Assembly (NCBI GenBank): GCA_007119305.1
Contig: SKPY01000005.1
Location: forward strand, 1-10,371
Source: Nitriliruptorales bacterium
GTDB lineage: Bacteria > Actinomycetota > Nitriliruptoria > Euzebyales > Egibacteraceae
Length of the DNA stretch: 10,371 bases
Direction of reading: 5' to 3'
Shown: positions 1 through 7,204 of the stretch, piece after piece
Position numbering within the stretch: the stretch's first letter is position 1
Layout: each line of letters starts with the position of its first letter
Position numbers and translations under genes: made by a program
Notes under the pieces: generated by a model
What the model saw: the letters and a program-made list of their open reading frames with translations, nothing else
What the model was told of the DNA's origin: nothing
Database searches by the model: none

Positions 1-293
1 CGCCGGGTGCGCGCTCACCGAGCCCCGGCGCGCGCTGGGTCGCGATCGGCCGTGACGACGACACGCTCGCGGTCCGCTCGCCGCGTCCCGGCGACCGGTT
101 GCAGGGCGCGACCGCGACCGAGCCGGTCGCACGCCTGCTCATGGAGGCGGGTGTGCCGAGGCCTGTGCGCAGGCTCGTGCCGCTGCTCGTCGACGGCGCG
201 GGGGCGGTCGTCTGGATCCCCGGGGTTGGGGCTCGGCCCGGCGGCGACGCCGACCTGCACGCATGGCTCGCCCCCCGGCCGGAGGGAGGGTAG
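1..293 (+). CDS. tilS: tRNA(Ile)-lysidine synthetase, C-terminal fragment
   Basis: This is the 3' end of a gene that begins before the window; the reading frame uses positions 3, 6, 9 and so on and ends at TAG 291-293. TilS uses ATP and lysine to convert the wobble cytidine of the AUA-reading tRNA-Ile to lysidine, so that it is charged with Ile and not Met. The N-terminal PP-loop is outside the window. What is visible matches the C-terminal substrate-binding domain: VRSPRPGDRL, then a helix reading EPVARLLMEAGVPRPVRR, then VWIPGVGA near the end. The short glycine- and proline-rich tail is typical of high-GC versions. The assignment rests on this C-terminal pattern plus the position just before hpt, a neighbour pair conserved across many bacteria including Actinomycetota. 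The identification is good but not certain, because the catalytic domain cannot be seen. Confidence 0.82.
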   Translation, partial: PGARSPSPGARWVAIGRDDDTLAVRSPRPGDRLQGATATEPVARLLMEAGVPRPVRRLVPLLVDGAGAVVWIPGVGARPGGDADLHAWLAPRPEGG

Positions 294-296
294 GCT
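291..296 (+). promoter_or_regulatory. Possible -10 element (TAGGCT) ahead of hpt
   Basis: TAGGCT fits the TAnnnT type of -10 element used by actinobacterial housekeeping sigma factors. It overlaps the tilS stop codon and lies about 50 bp before the hpt start. No convincing -35 hexamer is present at the right distance upstream, so this is weak. Confidence 0.15.
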
Positions 297-328
297 GCCG
301 CCCCGCCGGGCTCCGCGACGCAAGGCGT

Positions 329-342
329 GACAGGAGGCTGTC
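329..342 (+). promoter_or_regulatory. Small hairpin with the hpt Shine-Dalgarno in its loop
   Basis: GACAG (329-333) and CTGTC (338-342) are perfect inverted repeats around a GAGG loop. In RNA this would place the core of the hpt ribosome binding site (AGGAGG, 332-337) in and beside the loop of a 5-bp stem. Such short stems arise often by chance in GC-rich sequence, so a regulatory role is only a suggestion. Confidence 0.2.
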
Positions 343-348
343 CTAGCC

Positions 349-903
349 GTGCTCCGCTCCCTTGACGACGACATCGAAGAGATCCTCCTCAGCTCGGAGG
401 AGATCCAGCAGCGCCTCGCGGAGCTCGCCGCCGAGCTCGACCGTGACTACGCCGGCAAGCGGGTGATCCTCGTCGGCGTGCTGAAGGGGGCGTTCGTGGT
501 CATGGCCGACCTCGCGCGCTACCTGCGCACCGACGTGGAGTTCGACTTCATGGCGGTGTCGAGCTACGGCTCGGCGACGCAGACCAGCGGCGTGGTGCGG
601 ATCCTGAAGGACCTCGACCGCGACATCGCGGGACGCCACATCGTCGTCGTCGAGGACATCGTCGACTCCGGACTGACCCTGAACTACCTGCTGCGCAACC
701 TCGCTGCGCGCCACCCGGCGTCGCTGGAGGTCCTCGCGCTGCTGTCCAAGCCGGACCAGGTGCGCGTCGAGACCCCCGTGCGCTACCACGGGTTCGCCAT
801 CCCGAACCGCTTCGTGGTCGGCTACGGGCTCGACTACGCCGAGCGCTACCGCAACCTGCCCTACATCGGGGTCTTGAAGCCGGGGGTCTACGCAGAGGCG
901 TAG
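349..903 (+). CDS. hpt: Hypoxanthine (guanine) phosphoribosyltransferase
   Basis: A 184-residue purine salvage enzyme that transfers phosphoribose from PRPP to hypoxanthine and guanine, giving IMP and GMP in the cytoplasm. The family length is about 180 residues, so it is complete. The PRPP-binding signature VVVEDIVDSGLTL lies at residues 99-111 with the expected acidic pair E102-D103. An upstream LVGVLKGAFVVMADL segment (residues 41-55) matches the pyrophosphate-binding loop region. The C-terminal segment around residues 152-176 (PNRFVVGYGLDYAERYRNLP) is the usual base-binding end. The start is GTG at 349; a strong AGGAGG at 332-337 lies 11 bases upstream and supports it. The gene follows tilS by 55 bp and precedes ftsH by 76 bp, the conserved actinobacterial order. 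The product also supplies the guanine nucleotide pool from which FolE draws GTP. Nothing is unusual in the protein. Confidence 0.96.
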   Translation: MLRSLDDDIEEILLSSEEIQQRLAELAAELDRDYAGKRVILVGVLKGAFVVMADLARYLRTDVEFDFMAVSSYGSATQTSGVVRILKDLDRDIAGRHIVVVEDIVDSGLTLNYLLRNLAARHPASLEVLALLSKPDQVRVETPVRYHGFAIPNRFVVGYGLDYAERYRNLPYIGVLKPGVYAEA

Positions 904-926
904 GCGGCGCCGGGGGCTGCCGGTGC

Positions 927-932
927 TACCAT
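927..932 (+). promoter_or_regulatory. Possible -10 element (TACCAT) ahead of ftsH
   Basis: TACCAT matches the TAnnnT -10 pattern and sits 47 bp before the ftsH ATG, in the 76-bp gap after hpt. There is no recognisable -35 hexamer 16-19 bp upstream. A separate ftsH promoter is plausible because this gap is larger than most in the cluster, but the evidence is thin. Confidence 0.2.
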
Positions 933-979
933 GACCGGGTGGCACAGCGGGCGTCTCGCCCACCCCCTCGACGCAAGGC

Positions 980-2953
<1,974 letters not shown>

Positions 2954-2965
2954 GACGCATCCCTC

Positions 2966-3694
2966 GTGGCCGATCAGCACGCTGAGGACGCAGGGCTGCA
3001 CCTGGCCGGCCGGGATGCGCCCGGTGGCCGGCACCCCGCAGCGGACCCCGCGCAGACGCGCCGGCTGTCCGAGCAGCGCGTGCGCTTCGTGACGGGCACG
3101 GATCCCTCGGCCACCTTCGACCACGACAAGATCCGCGCGGGGGTGCGGCTGCTGTTCGAGGGCGTCGGCCTCGACCCTGATCACCCCTCCGTCGAGGGCA
3201 CGCCCGAGCGGGTGGCGCGGATGTACGACGAGGTGTTCGCCGGCCTGCTCGTCGACCCGGGTGCGGTGCTGGATGTGGCGTTCGAGGAGGGCCACGACGA
3301 GCTCGTCCTCGTGAAGGACATCCCGTTCGCGAGCGTGTGCGAGCACCACCTCGTGCCGTTCGTGGGGCACGCGCACGTGGGCTACATCCCGAACCTGCGC
3401 GGGCAGGTCACCGGCCTGTCGAAGCTCGCGCGGCTCGTCGACGTCGTCGCCAAGCGGCCTAACCTGCAGGAGCGCATCACGAGCACCGTGGCCGACACCC
3501 TCATGGCGCGTCTCGCGCCGCGCGGGGTGCTGGTGGTGATCGAAGCCGAGCACTTCTGCATGACGATGCGGGGGATCCGCAAGCCAGGAGCCGTCACCGT
3601 CACGAGCGCGGTGCGTGGCATCATGCGCGATGATCCCGCGACGCGGGCAGAGGCGATGGGCCTCGTCCTGGGACACCGGTCGCGCGGCGCGTAG
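2966..3694 (+). CDS. folE: GTP cyclohydrolase I
   Basis: The first enzyme of folate synthesis, converting GTP to 7,8-dihydroneopterin triphosphate. The protein has 242 residues from GTG 2966. The conserved core starts near residue 51 (FDHDKIRAGVRLLFEGVGLD) and includes the PSVEGTPERVARMYDE helix. CEHH at 125-128 supplies zinc ligands C125 and H128, and C198 in EHFCMTMRG supplies the third. The VGYIPN and GLSKLARLVDVVAKR segments (about 138-164) are also canonical. The first 50 residues are a low-complexity, Ala/His/Asp/Pro-rich extension not needed for the fold. GTG 2966 is favoured because AGGA (2952-2955) lies about 10 bases upstream. In-frame GTG codons at 3080 and 3089 would give a protein of more usual length but have poor ribosome sites. 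The gene is 12 bp after ftsH, so it is probably cotranscribed with it. Retention of Cys/His ligands marks it as the zinc-dependent FolE1 type. Confidence 0.96.
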   Translation: MADQHAEDAGLHLAGRDAPGGRHPAADPAQTRRLSEQRVRFVTGTDPSATFDHDKIRAGVRLLFEGVGLDPDHPSVEGTPERVARMYDEVFAGLLVDPGAVLDVAFEEGHDELVLVKDIPFASVCEHHLVPFVGHAHVGYIPNLRGQVTGLSKLARLVDVVAKRPNLQERITSTVADTLMARLAPRGVLVVIEAEHFCMTMRGIRKPGAVTVTSAVRGIMRDDPATRAEAMGLVLGHRSRGA

Positions 3695-3697
3695 GCT
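3670..3697 (+). promoter_or_regulatory. Possible promoter for folP at the folE 3' end
   Basis: GGGACA (3670-3675) matches four of six positions of a TTGACA -35 box. It is followed after 16 bp by TAGGCT (3692-3697), a good TAnnnT -10 that overlaps the folE stop codon. Transcription would start about 45 bp before the folP ATG. The folE-folP gap (55 bp) is one of the larger ones in the cluster. This is a pattern match only. Confidence 0.25.
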
Positions 3698-3749
3698 GCA
3701 CTGGCCTCGGGTTCCGGGGCAGCACGCACGGCACGACCACGAGGTGGCG

Positions 3750-4883
3750 ATGACAACGGGCACCGTGATCCGGATCGAGGAAGCCGGCCTCGGACCTGGA
3801 GCCCAGGTGCGGCTGGTGCTCTCGGGCGTCGACCGGCTCCAGGAGCTGCACCGCCCGTGGGCGTCGTCCGGCGCGACCCTCGAGCGGGCGGGCGGGCGCA
3901 TCCGTGCCACCACGACGGTTGAGGCGCTCGCGCGGGCGGCCGGCCGCACGTTCGACAAGGCGCAGGCCGCCGAGATCGACGCGGTGCTGCGCAGCGCCGT
4001 CGCCTCGTGGGCAGGCGAGACCCCGCGGGTCGAGCTGCCGGGGGAGCAGGAGCTGCGCTGCGATGAGCGCCCCCTGGTGATGGGAGTCGTGAACGTCACC
4101 CCGGATTCGTTCTCGGACGGCGGGCAGCTGTACCCCGACGGGCATCCCGGCCGGGCGATCGCACACGGCCGGGCGCTGATCGCGCAGGGTGCGGACCTGC
4201 TCGACGTCGGCGGAGAGTCGTCCCGTCCCGGGGCCGAGCCCGTCCACCCGGCGGAGGAGCGCGAGCGGGTGCTGCCGGTCATCGAGGCGCTGGCGCCCCT
4301 CGGGGTGCCGCTCAGCATCGACACCACCAAGGCGGAGGTTGCAGCGGCGGCCGTGGACGCGGGCGCGGTGGTGGTCAACGACGTGTCGGGCGCACGCGCT
4401 GAGGCGTTGCTCGACGTCGTCGCCCGCGCCGGGGTGGCGTACGTGCTCATGCACACCCGGGGCACGCCGGCCGACATGGCAGAGCACGCCGCGTACGACG
4501 ACGTGGTGGCCGAGGTCCACGAGTTCCTCGCCGAGGGGCTGATGCGCTGCGAGCACGCTGGCGTCCCCCGCGAGCGCGTGCTCGTCGACCCGGGCATCGG
4601 GTTCGCGAAGACCGCCGTGCACAACCTCGAGCTGCTGCGGGCGCTGCGGCAGCTCCGCAGCCTGGGCCGACCGGTGGCCGTCGGCGCATCGCGCAAGAGC
4701 TTCCTCGGGGCGATCCTCGGCAGCAACGATCCGGCAGATCGACTCGAGGGCAGCCTCGCGTGCGCCGCCCTCGCGGCCCAGGCGGGGGCGGGCGTCATCC
4801 GCGTCCACGACGTCGCCGCCACGGTTCGTGCGGTGCGCACGGCCCACGCCATCGCCACCGCGCGGCTCCCGGACGACCGCTGA
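3750..4883 (+). CDS. folP: Dihydropteroate synthase with N-terminal extension domain
   Basis: It condenses 6-hydroxymethyl-dihydropterin diphosphate with p-aminobenzoate to give dihydropteroate and is the sulfonamide target. The protein has 377 residues, about 100 more than a standard DHPS. The TIM-barrel core begins near residue 108 with the first signature VMGVVNVTPDSFSDGG (110-125). The second signature is GADLLDVGGESSRPGA (147-162). Further motifs are SIDTTK (189-194), VNDVSG (209-214), MHTRGTP (234-240), DPGIGFAKT (280-288), GASRKSFLG (312-320) and RVHDV (351-355). Residues 1-107 form an extra region ending in a helix-like QAAEIDAVLRSAVASWAG. This resembles, by eye, the N-terminal domain of long-form DHPS proteins. 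The open frame extends back to 3615 inside folE, but ATG 3750 with GAGG at 3741-3744 is the best start. csaA follows after 25 bp. Confidence 0.95.
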   Translation: MTTGTVIRIEEAGLGPGAQVRLVLSGVDRLQELHRPWASSGATLERAGGRIRATTTVEALARAAGRTFDKAQAAEIDAVLRSAVASWAGETPRVELPGEQELRCDERPLVMGVVNVTPDSFSDGGQLYPDGHPGRAIAHGRALIAQGADLLDVGGESSRPGAEPVHPAEERERVLPVIEALAPLGVPLSIDTTKAEVAAAAVDAGAVVVNDVSGARAEALLDVVARAGVAYVLMHTRGTPADMAEHAAYDDVVAEVHEFLAEGLMRCEHAGVPRERVLVDPGIGFAKTAVHNLELLRALRQLRSLGRPVAVGASRKSFLGAILGSNDPADRLEGSLACAALAAQAGAGVIRVHDVAATVRAVRTAHAIATARLPDDR

Positions 4884-4908
4884 CGGCGCGGAGGGACGAC
4901 GCACGACC

Positions 4909-5304
4909 ATGGGCCGGCACGACAGCGACGCACAGGACCAGCCGTATGCCGTCGACAAGCTGCCACGCAAGGACGAGGTCGGAGCGGACGCCGTCTTCGC
5001 CCTCGACCTGCGGGTCGGACGGGTCACCGCCGTCGAGGACTTCCCGCAGGCGCGCAAGCCCTCGTGGAAGCTCAGCGTCGACTTCGGGCCGCGCGTCGGC
5101 ACGCTCCACACGAGCGCGCAGGTCACCAACTACCGCCGCGACGAGCTGCTCGGCCGCCTCGTGGTGGGCGCGATCAACCTCGGCGCGAAGCGGATCGCGG
5201 GCTTTGCCAGCCAGTTCCTCGTGCTCGGCGCCCTGCAGCCCGACGGCACGGTGCGCCTGCTTGCCGTTCCCGACGACGTCGACCCCGGCGCACCGGTGGC
5301 CTAG
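4909..5304 (+). CDS. csaA: CsaA-type tRNA-binding OB-fold protein
   Basis: A 131-residue protein whose residues 28-131 align by eye with Bacillus subtilis CsaA (about 110 residues): FALDLRVGRVTAVEDFPQAR, then WKLSVDFG, SAQVTNYR, KRIAGFASQFLVLGAL, and a C-terminal LLAVPDDVDPGAPVA. The family has the tRNA-binding OB fold also found at the C-terminus of methionyl-tRNA synthetase and in Trbp111. CsaA was described as chaperone-like and linked to protein export, but its true role is poorly settled. About 27 N-terminal residues are an acidic, polar extension with no known match. The start is ATG 4909, with GAGGGA at 4891-4896; the spacing (12) is rather long. The gene lies between folP (25 bp) and folB (9 bp to its ATG), so it should be cotranscribed with folate genes. 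That place is unusual; a csaA gene is not part of the standard actinobacterial fol cluster as I know it. Confidence 0.88.
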   Translation: MGRHDSDAQDQPYAVDKLPRKDEVGADAVFALDLRVGRVTAVEDFPQARKPSWKLSVDFGPRVGTLHTSAQVTNYRRDELLGRLVVGAINLGAKRIAGFASQFLVLGALQPDGTVRLLAVPDDVDPGAPVA

Positions 5305-5313
5305 GTTGGCGTG

Positions 5314-5715
5314 ATGACCGCTTCGGGCAGCGCGCACGCACACCGGGACGAGCCCGACCGCATCGAGCTCCGGGGTATCCGGGCGTTCGGCCGCCACGGG
5401 GTCCTCGCCCACGAGCGCCGTGACGGACAGCCGTTCGTGGTCGACGTCACCCTCGAGCGCGAGCTGGCCACCCCGGCGCGCAGCGACGCCCTGGAGGACA
5501 CGGTCGACTACGGCGCGTTCGCACAGCAGGTCGCCGAGGTGGTCGCCCGCACCCGCTTCGACCTCATCGAGGCGCTGGCGGGACACCTCGCAGAGCTCGC
5601 GCTCGCCGACCCGAGCGTGGATGCGGCCACCGTCCGGGTCGCCAAGCCGCACGCCCCCGTGAGCGTGGAGTTCGACGAGGTCGCGGTGGTGCTCCACCGC
5701 AAGCAGGCGCGATGA
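5314..5715 (+). CDS. folB: Dihydroneopterin aldolase
   Basis: Cleaves 7,8-dihydroneopterin to 6-hydroxymethyl-7,8-dihydropterin and glycolaldehyde, which provides the FolK substrate. It has 133 residues; the family usually has about 120, and the first 16 residues are a polar extension. The core begins at RIELRGIRAFGRHGVLAHER (16-35). Likely catalytic residues are E34 in HGVLAHE and K111 in VRVAKPHAPV; VDYG (64-67) and LIEALA (84-89) are the usual pterin-pocket segments. Start choice: GTG 5311 and ATG 5314 are adjacent in frame, and ATG is preferred with a modest AGG at 5303-5305. The stop TGA (5713-5715) overlaps the folK ATG at 5712 as ATGA, implying translational coupling. FolB is one of the most variable folate enzymes, but the motif set here leaves little doubt. 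Confidence 0.94.
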   Translation: MTASGSAHAHRDEPDRIELRGIRAFGRHGVLAHERRDGQPFVVDVTLERELATPARSDALEDTVDYGAFAQQVAEVVARTRFDLIEALAGHLAELALADPSVDAATVRVAKPHAPVSVEFDEVAVVLHRKQAR

Positions 5716-6242
5716 GCCCGGTGCGCAGGGAGGCGTTCGCGTTCCTCGGCCTCGGCAGCAACCTCGGCGACCGACTGGGCTACCTCCAGCGGGGCGTGGA
5801 CGCTCTGCATGCCGACCGTCTGACGCGCGTCGATGCCGTGTCGAGCGTCTACGAGACCGACCCTGTCGGGGGGCCTGAGCAGGACCCGTTCTGCAACCTC
5901 GCGGTCCGGGTGGCCACGCGGCGCTCCCCGCGGCAGCTGCTGGCGCTGTGCCATGCGGTCGAGGAGGGGCAAGGCCGTGAGCGCACGCAGCGCTGGGGCC
6001 CGCGCACGCTCGACGTGGACATCCTGCTGTATGCCGACCGCACCGTGCGCCGGCGCGCCCTCGAGATCCCGCACCCACGCCTGGAGGAGCGGGCGTTCGC
6101 CCTCGTGCCGCTGATCGAGGTGGCCCCAGGGCAGCGCCTGCCGGACGGACGCTCGTTGCCGGCGGCGCTCGCCCGCCTCGCGCCGATCGAGGGCGTGCGT
6201 GCGATCGGCGCCCAGATCCGCCATCCGGAGGCGGACGCATGA
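5712..6242 (+). CDS. folK: 2-amino-4-hydroxy-6-hydroxymethyldihydropteridine diphosphokinase (HPPK)
   Basis: Transfers pyrophosphate from ATP to 6-hydroxymethyl-7,8-dihydropterin, making the activated pterin that FolP uses. The protein has 176 residues, slightly above the usual 160. It opens with FLGLGSNLGDRLGYLQ (11-26), then VSSVYETDPVGGPEQDPFCNLAV (43-65, the pterin-binding region). The HPPK signature RWGPRTLDVDILLY (94-107) carries the magnesium ligands D101 and D103. IPHPRLEERAFALVPLIEVAPG closes the core, with H121 in the conserved position. ATG 5712 overlaps the folB stop, and the folK stop TGA 6240-6242 overlaps the next ATG at 6239 in the same ATGA manner. This three-gene run is the most tightly coupled part of the window. 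It is separate from FolP; there is no HPPK-DHPS fusion. Confidence 0.97.
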   Translation: MSPVRREAFAFLGLGSNLGDRLGYLQRGVDALHADRLTRVDAVSSVYETDPVGGPEQDPFCNLAVRVATRRSPRQLLALCHAVEEGQGRERTQRWGPRTLDVDILLYADRTVRRRALEIPHPRLEERAFALVPLIEVAPGQRLPDGRSLPAALARLAPIEGVRAIGAQIRHPEADA

Positions 6243-7108
6243 GGCGCGTTGCCATCATCGGCCCCGGCCGTGTCGGCACGGCCATCGCGCGGGGCCTCGC
6301 CCACGCCGGCGACGCGATCGTCGCGGTGGCGGGACGCGGCCAGGACAGCCTCGAGCGCTTCTGTGAGCGGCTGCCCGAGGCAGCGGTCCTGGCTGCCGCC
6401 GACGCTGCACGCGCGGGGGACCACGTCATCGTGTGCGTGCCCGACGACTGCCTCGAGGGGCTCGTCCGCGAGGTGGTCCGCGACGACGGCGTCGTCGAGG
6501 GCAGCCGGTGGGTGCACACCTCGGGCCGGTTCGGTACCGAGGTGTTGCGGCCTGCCCGCCTGGCCGGCGCGCGGGTGGCCGCCTGCCACCCGGCACAGAC
6601 GTTCCCGGATCCCGACACCGGCTACGACAGCCTGCCGGGCACGGCCTGGGCGGTGACCGCCGACCCGGCGGATCGTGGGTGGGCGAGCGTGCTCGTCACC
6701 GACCTGCGCGGCAGCCCGGTCGCACTCGGCGAGCCCGCGCGGACCCTCTACCACGCCGGCCTCACGGTCGGCTCGAACGCGACCACCTCGGTGGTCGCGC
6801 TCGCCCGGGAGCTGCTGCTCGGCGCAGGCGTCGACGATCCCGCGGCGTTCCTGCGCCCGCTCGTGCTGCGCAGTGCGGACAACGCGAGCGGGCGCGGCGT
6901 GGAAGCGCTCACCGGCCCGGTCCGCCGGGGCGACGCCGGCACCGTCGATCGCCACCTCGCCGAGCTGGACGCCGTGCTCCCGGAGGTCGTGGACGCCTAC
7001 GTCGCGCTGGCGCGGCTGATGCTGCGCCAGGCCCGCCGCGCGGGCCTCGACGAGGACGCCTGCAGCGCCGTGGAGGCCGTGCTCGACCGCTACGAGAGGA
7101 AGCGCTGA
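6239..7108 (+). CDS. Rossmann-like DUF2520 oxidoreductase
   Basis: A 289-residue protein with an N-terminal NAD(P)-binding Rossmann fold: RRVAIIGPGRVGTAIARGL (2-20) holds the GxGxxG-type loop at 8-13. HVIVCVPDDCL (62-72) is the following strand and turn. The second half is alpha-helical, as in the DUF2520 C-terminal domain. Conserved-looking motifs are ACHPAQTFPDP (115-125), HAGLTVGSNATTSVVALA (172-189) and ALTGPVRRGDAGTV (223-236). The layout resembles 6-phosphogluconate dehydrogenase-like and ketopantoate reductase-like enzymes. A protein of this family (Rv3603c) also stands directly before panC in M. tuberculosis. No reaction is proven for the actinobacterial family. Its place between folK and panC, with no panE in the window, makes a reductase role in pantoate or pterin supply a reasonable guess. 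ATG 6239 overlaps the folK stop. The gene ends at TGA 7106-7108, exactly where the repeat units begin. Confidence 0.9.
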   Translation: MRRVAIIGPGRVGTAIARGLAHAGDAIVAVAGRGQDSLERFCERLPEAAVLAAADAARAGDHVIVCVPDDCLEGLVREVVRDDGVVEGSRWVHTSGRFGTEVLRPARLAGARVAACHPAQTFPDPDTGYDSLPGTAWAVTADPADRGWASVLVTDLRGSPVALGEPARTLYHAGLTVGSNATTSVVALARELLLGAGVDDPAAFLRPLVLRSADNASGRGVEALTGPVRRGDAGTVDRHLAELDAVLPEVVDAYVALARLMLRQARRAGLDEDACSAVEAVLDRYERKR

Positions 7109-7111
7109 CAC

Positions 7112-7201
7112 GTGCATGCGACCCAAGCGCCAGCGCCGCGGTCGCATGCTCCGCATATCCGGTTGTGGCGGTCGCGCCAGCGACCGTCATGGAGGTACTG
7201 A
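7112..7201 (+). CDS. Possible mini-ORF in repeat unit 1 (29 residues)
   Basis: It runs from GTG 7112 to TGA 7199-7201. The peptide begins MHATQAPAPRSHAP, has an 11-residue Arg/Trp-containing insert, and ends SWRY. A GAGAGGA at 7094-7100, within the end of the upstream gene, lies 11 bases before the GTG and could serve as its ribosome site. The GTG comes four bases after the DUF2520 stop, as expected for coupled translation. Expression is not shown; the ORF could be a by-product of the repeat. No homology is recognised. Confidence 0.3.
   Translation: MHATQAPAPRSHAPHIRLWRSRQRPSWRY
7114..7149 (+). repeat. Inverted repeat, 10-bp arms, in unit 1
   Basis: GCATGCGACC (7114-7123) and GGTCGCATGC (7140-7149) are perfect reverse complements around a 16-base loop. 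The arms contain GCATGC, itself a palindrome. In RNA this gives a stable stem of mostly G-C pairs; in DNA it could be a protein site. There is no U-tract after it, so it is not an intrinsic terminator. Confidence 0.85.
7169..7186 (+). repeat. Hairpin in the unit 1-specific insert
   Basis: CGGTCGC (7169-7175) and GCGACCG (7180-7186) are perfect inverted repeats around a GCCA loop. In RNA the stem can extend outward with G-U, G-C, U-A and further wobble pairs to about 7163-7192, touching the GGAGG at 7191-7195. Most of this hairpin is in the 33 bp missing from unit 2, so only the long unit could mask its ribosome site this way. Confidence 0.7.
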
Positions 7202-7204
7202 CAC

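Larger units (their letters stand above)
7109..7201 (+). repeat. MIRU-like repeat unit 1 (93 bp, long form)
   Basis: The first of two head-to-tail units filling the gap between the DUF2520 gene and panC. It starts with CACGTGCATGCGACCC straight after the CTGA of the upstream gene and ends with GGAGGTACTGA. Its first 45 bases are identical to unit 2; counting the CTGA before each unit, the perfect match is 49 bp (7105-7153 against 7198-7246). Its last 18 bases (7184-7201) match the end of unit 2 at 17 of 18 positions. It has an extra 33 bp in the middle, bounded by CCG on both sides, which unit 2 lacks. The unit contains an in-frame mini-ORF, a Shine-Dalgarno near its 3' end and two inverted repeats. 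No terminal transposon features or transposase are seen. Confidence 0.93.

Noticed and set aside
428..430. Stop-like or unusual context near the hpt 5' end suggesting a second start
   Set aside because: The hpt frame is continuous and the AGGAGG at 332-337 fits GTG 349; no better start is present.
316..979. An 11-bp identical string CGACGCAAGGC before hpt (316-326) and before ftsH (969-979)
   Set aside because: A match of this length is expected by chance within 10 kb of GC-rich sequence, and the two copies are at different distances from their starts.
3615..3749. folP starting at 3615 inside folE
   Set aside because: This would overlap folE by 80 bp with no matching protein signal. ATG 3750 has a suitable ribosome site.
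4795..6618. A 607-codon minus-strand open frame opposite csaA, folB and folK
   Set aside because: Same GC-bias shadow. The product is Arg/Ala/Pro/Ser-rich and lies across several well-supported + strand genes.
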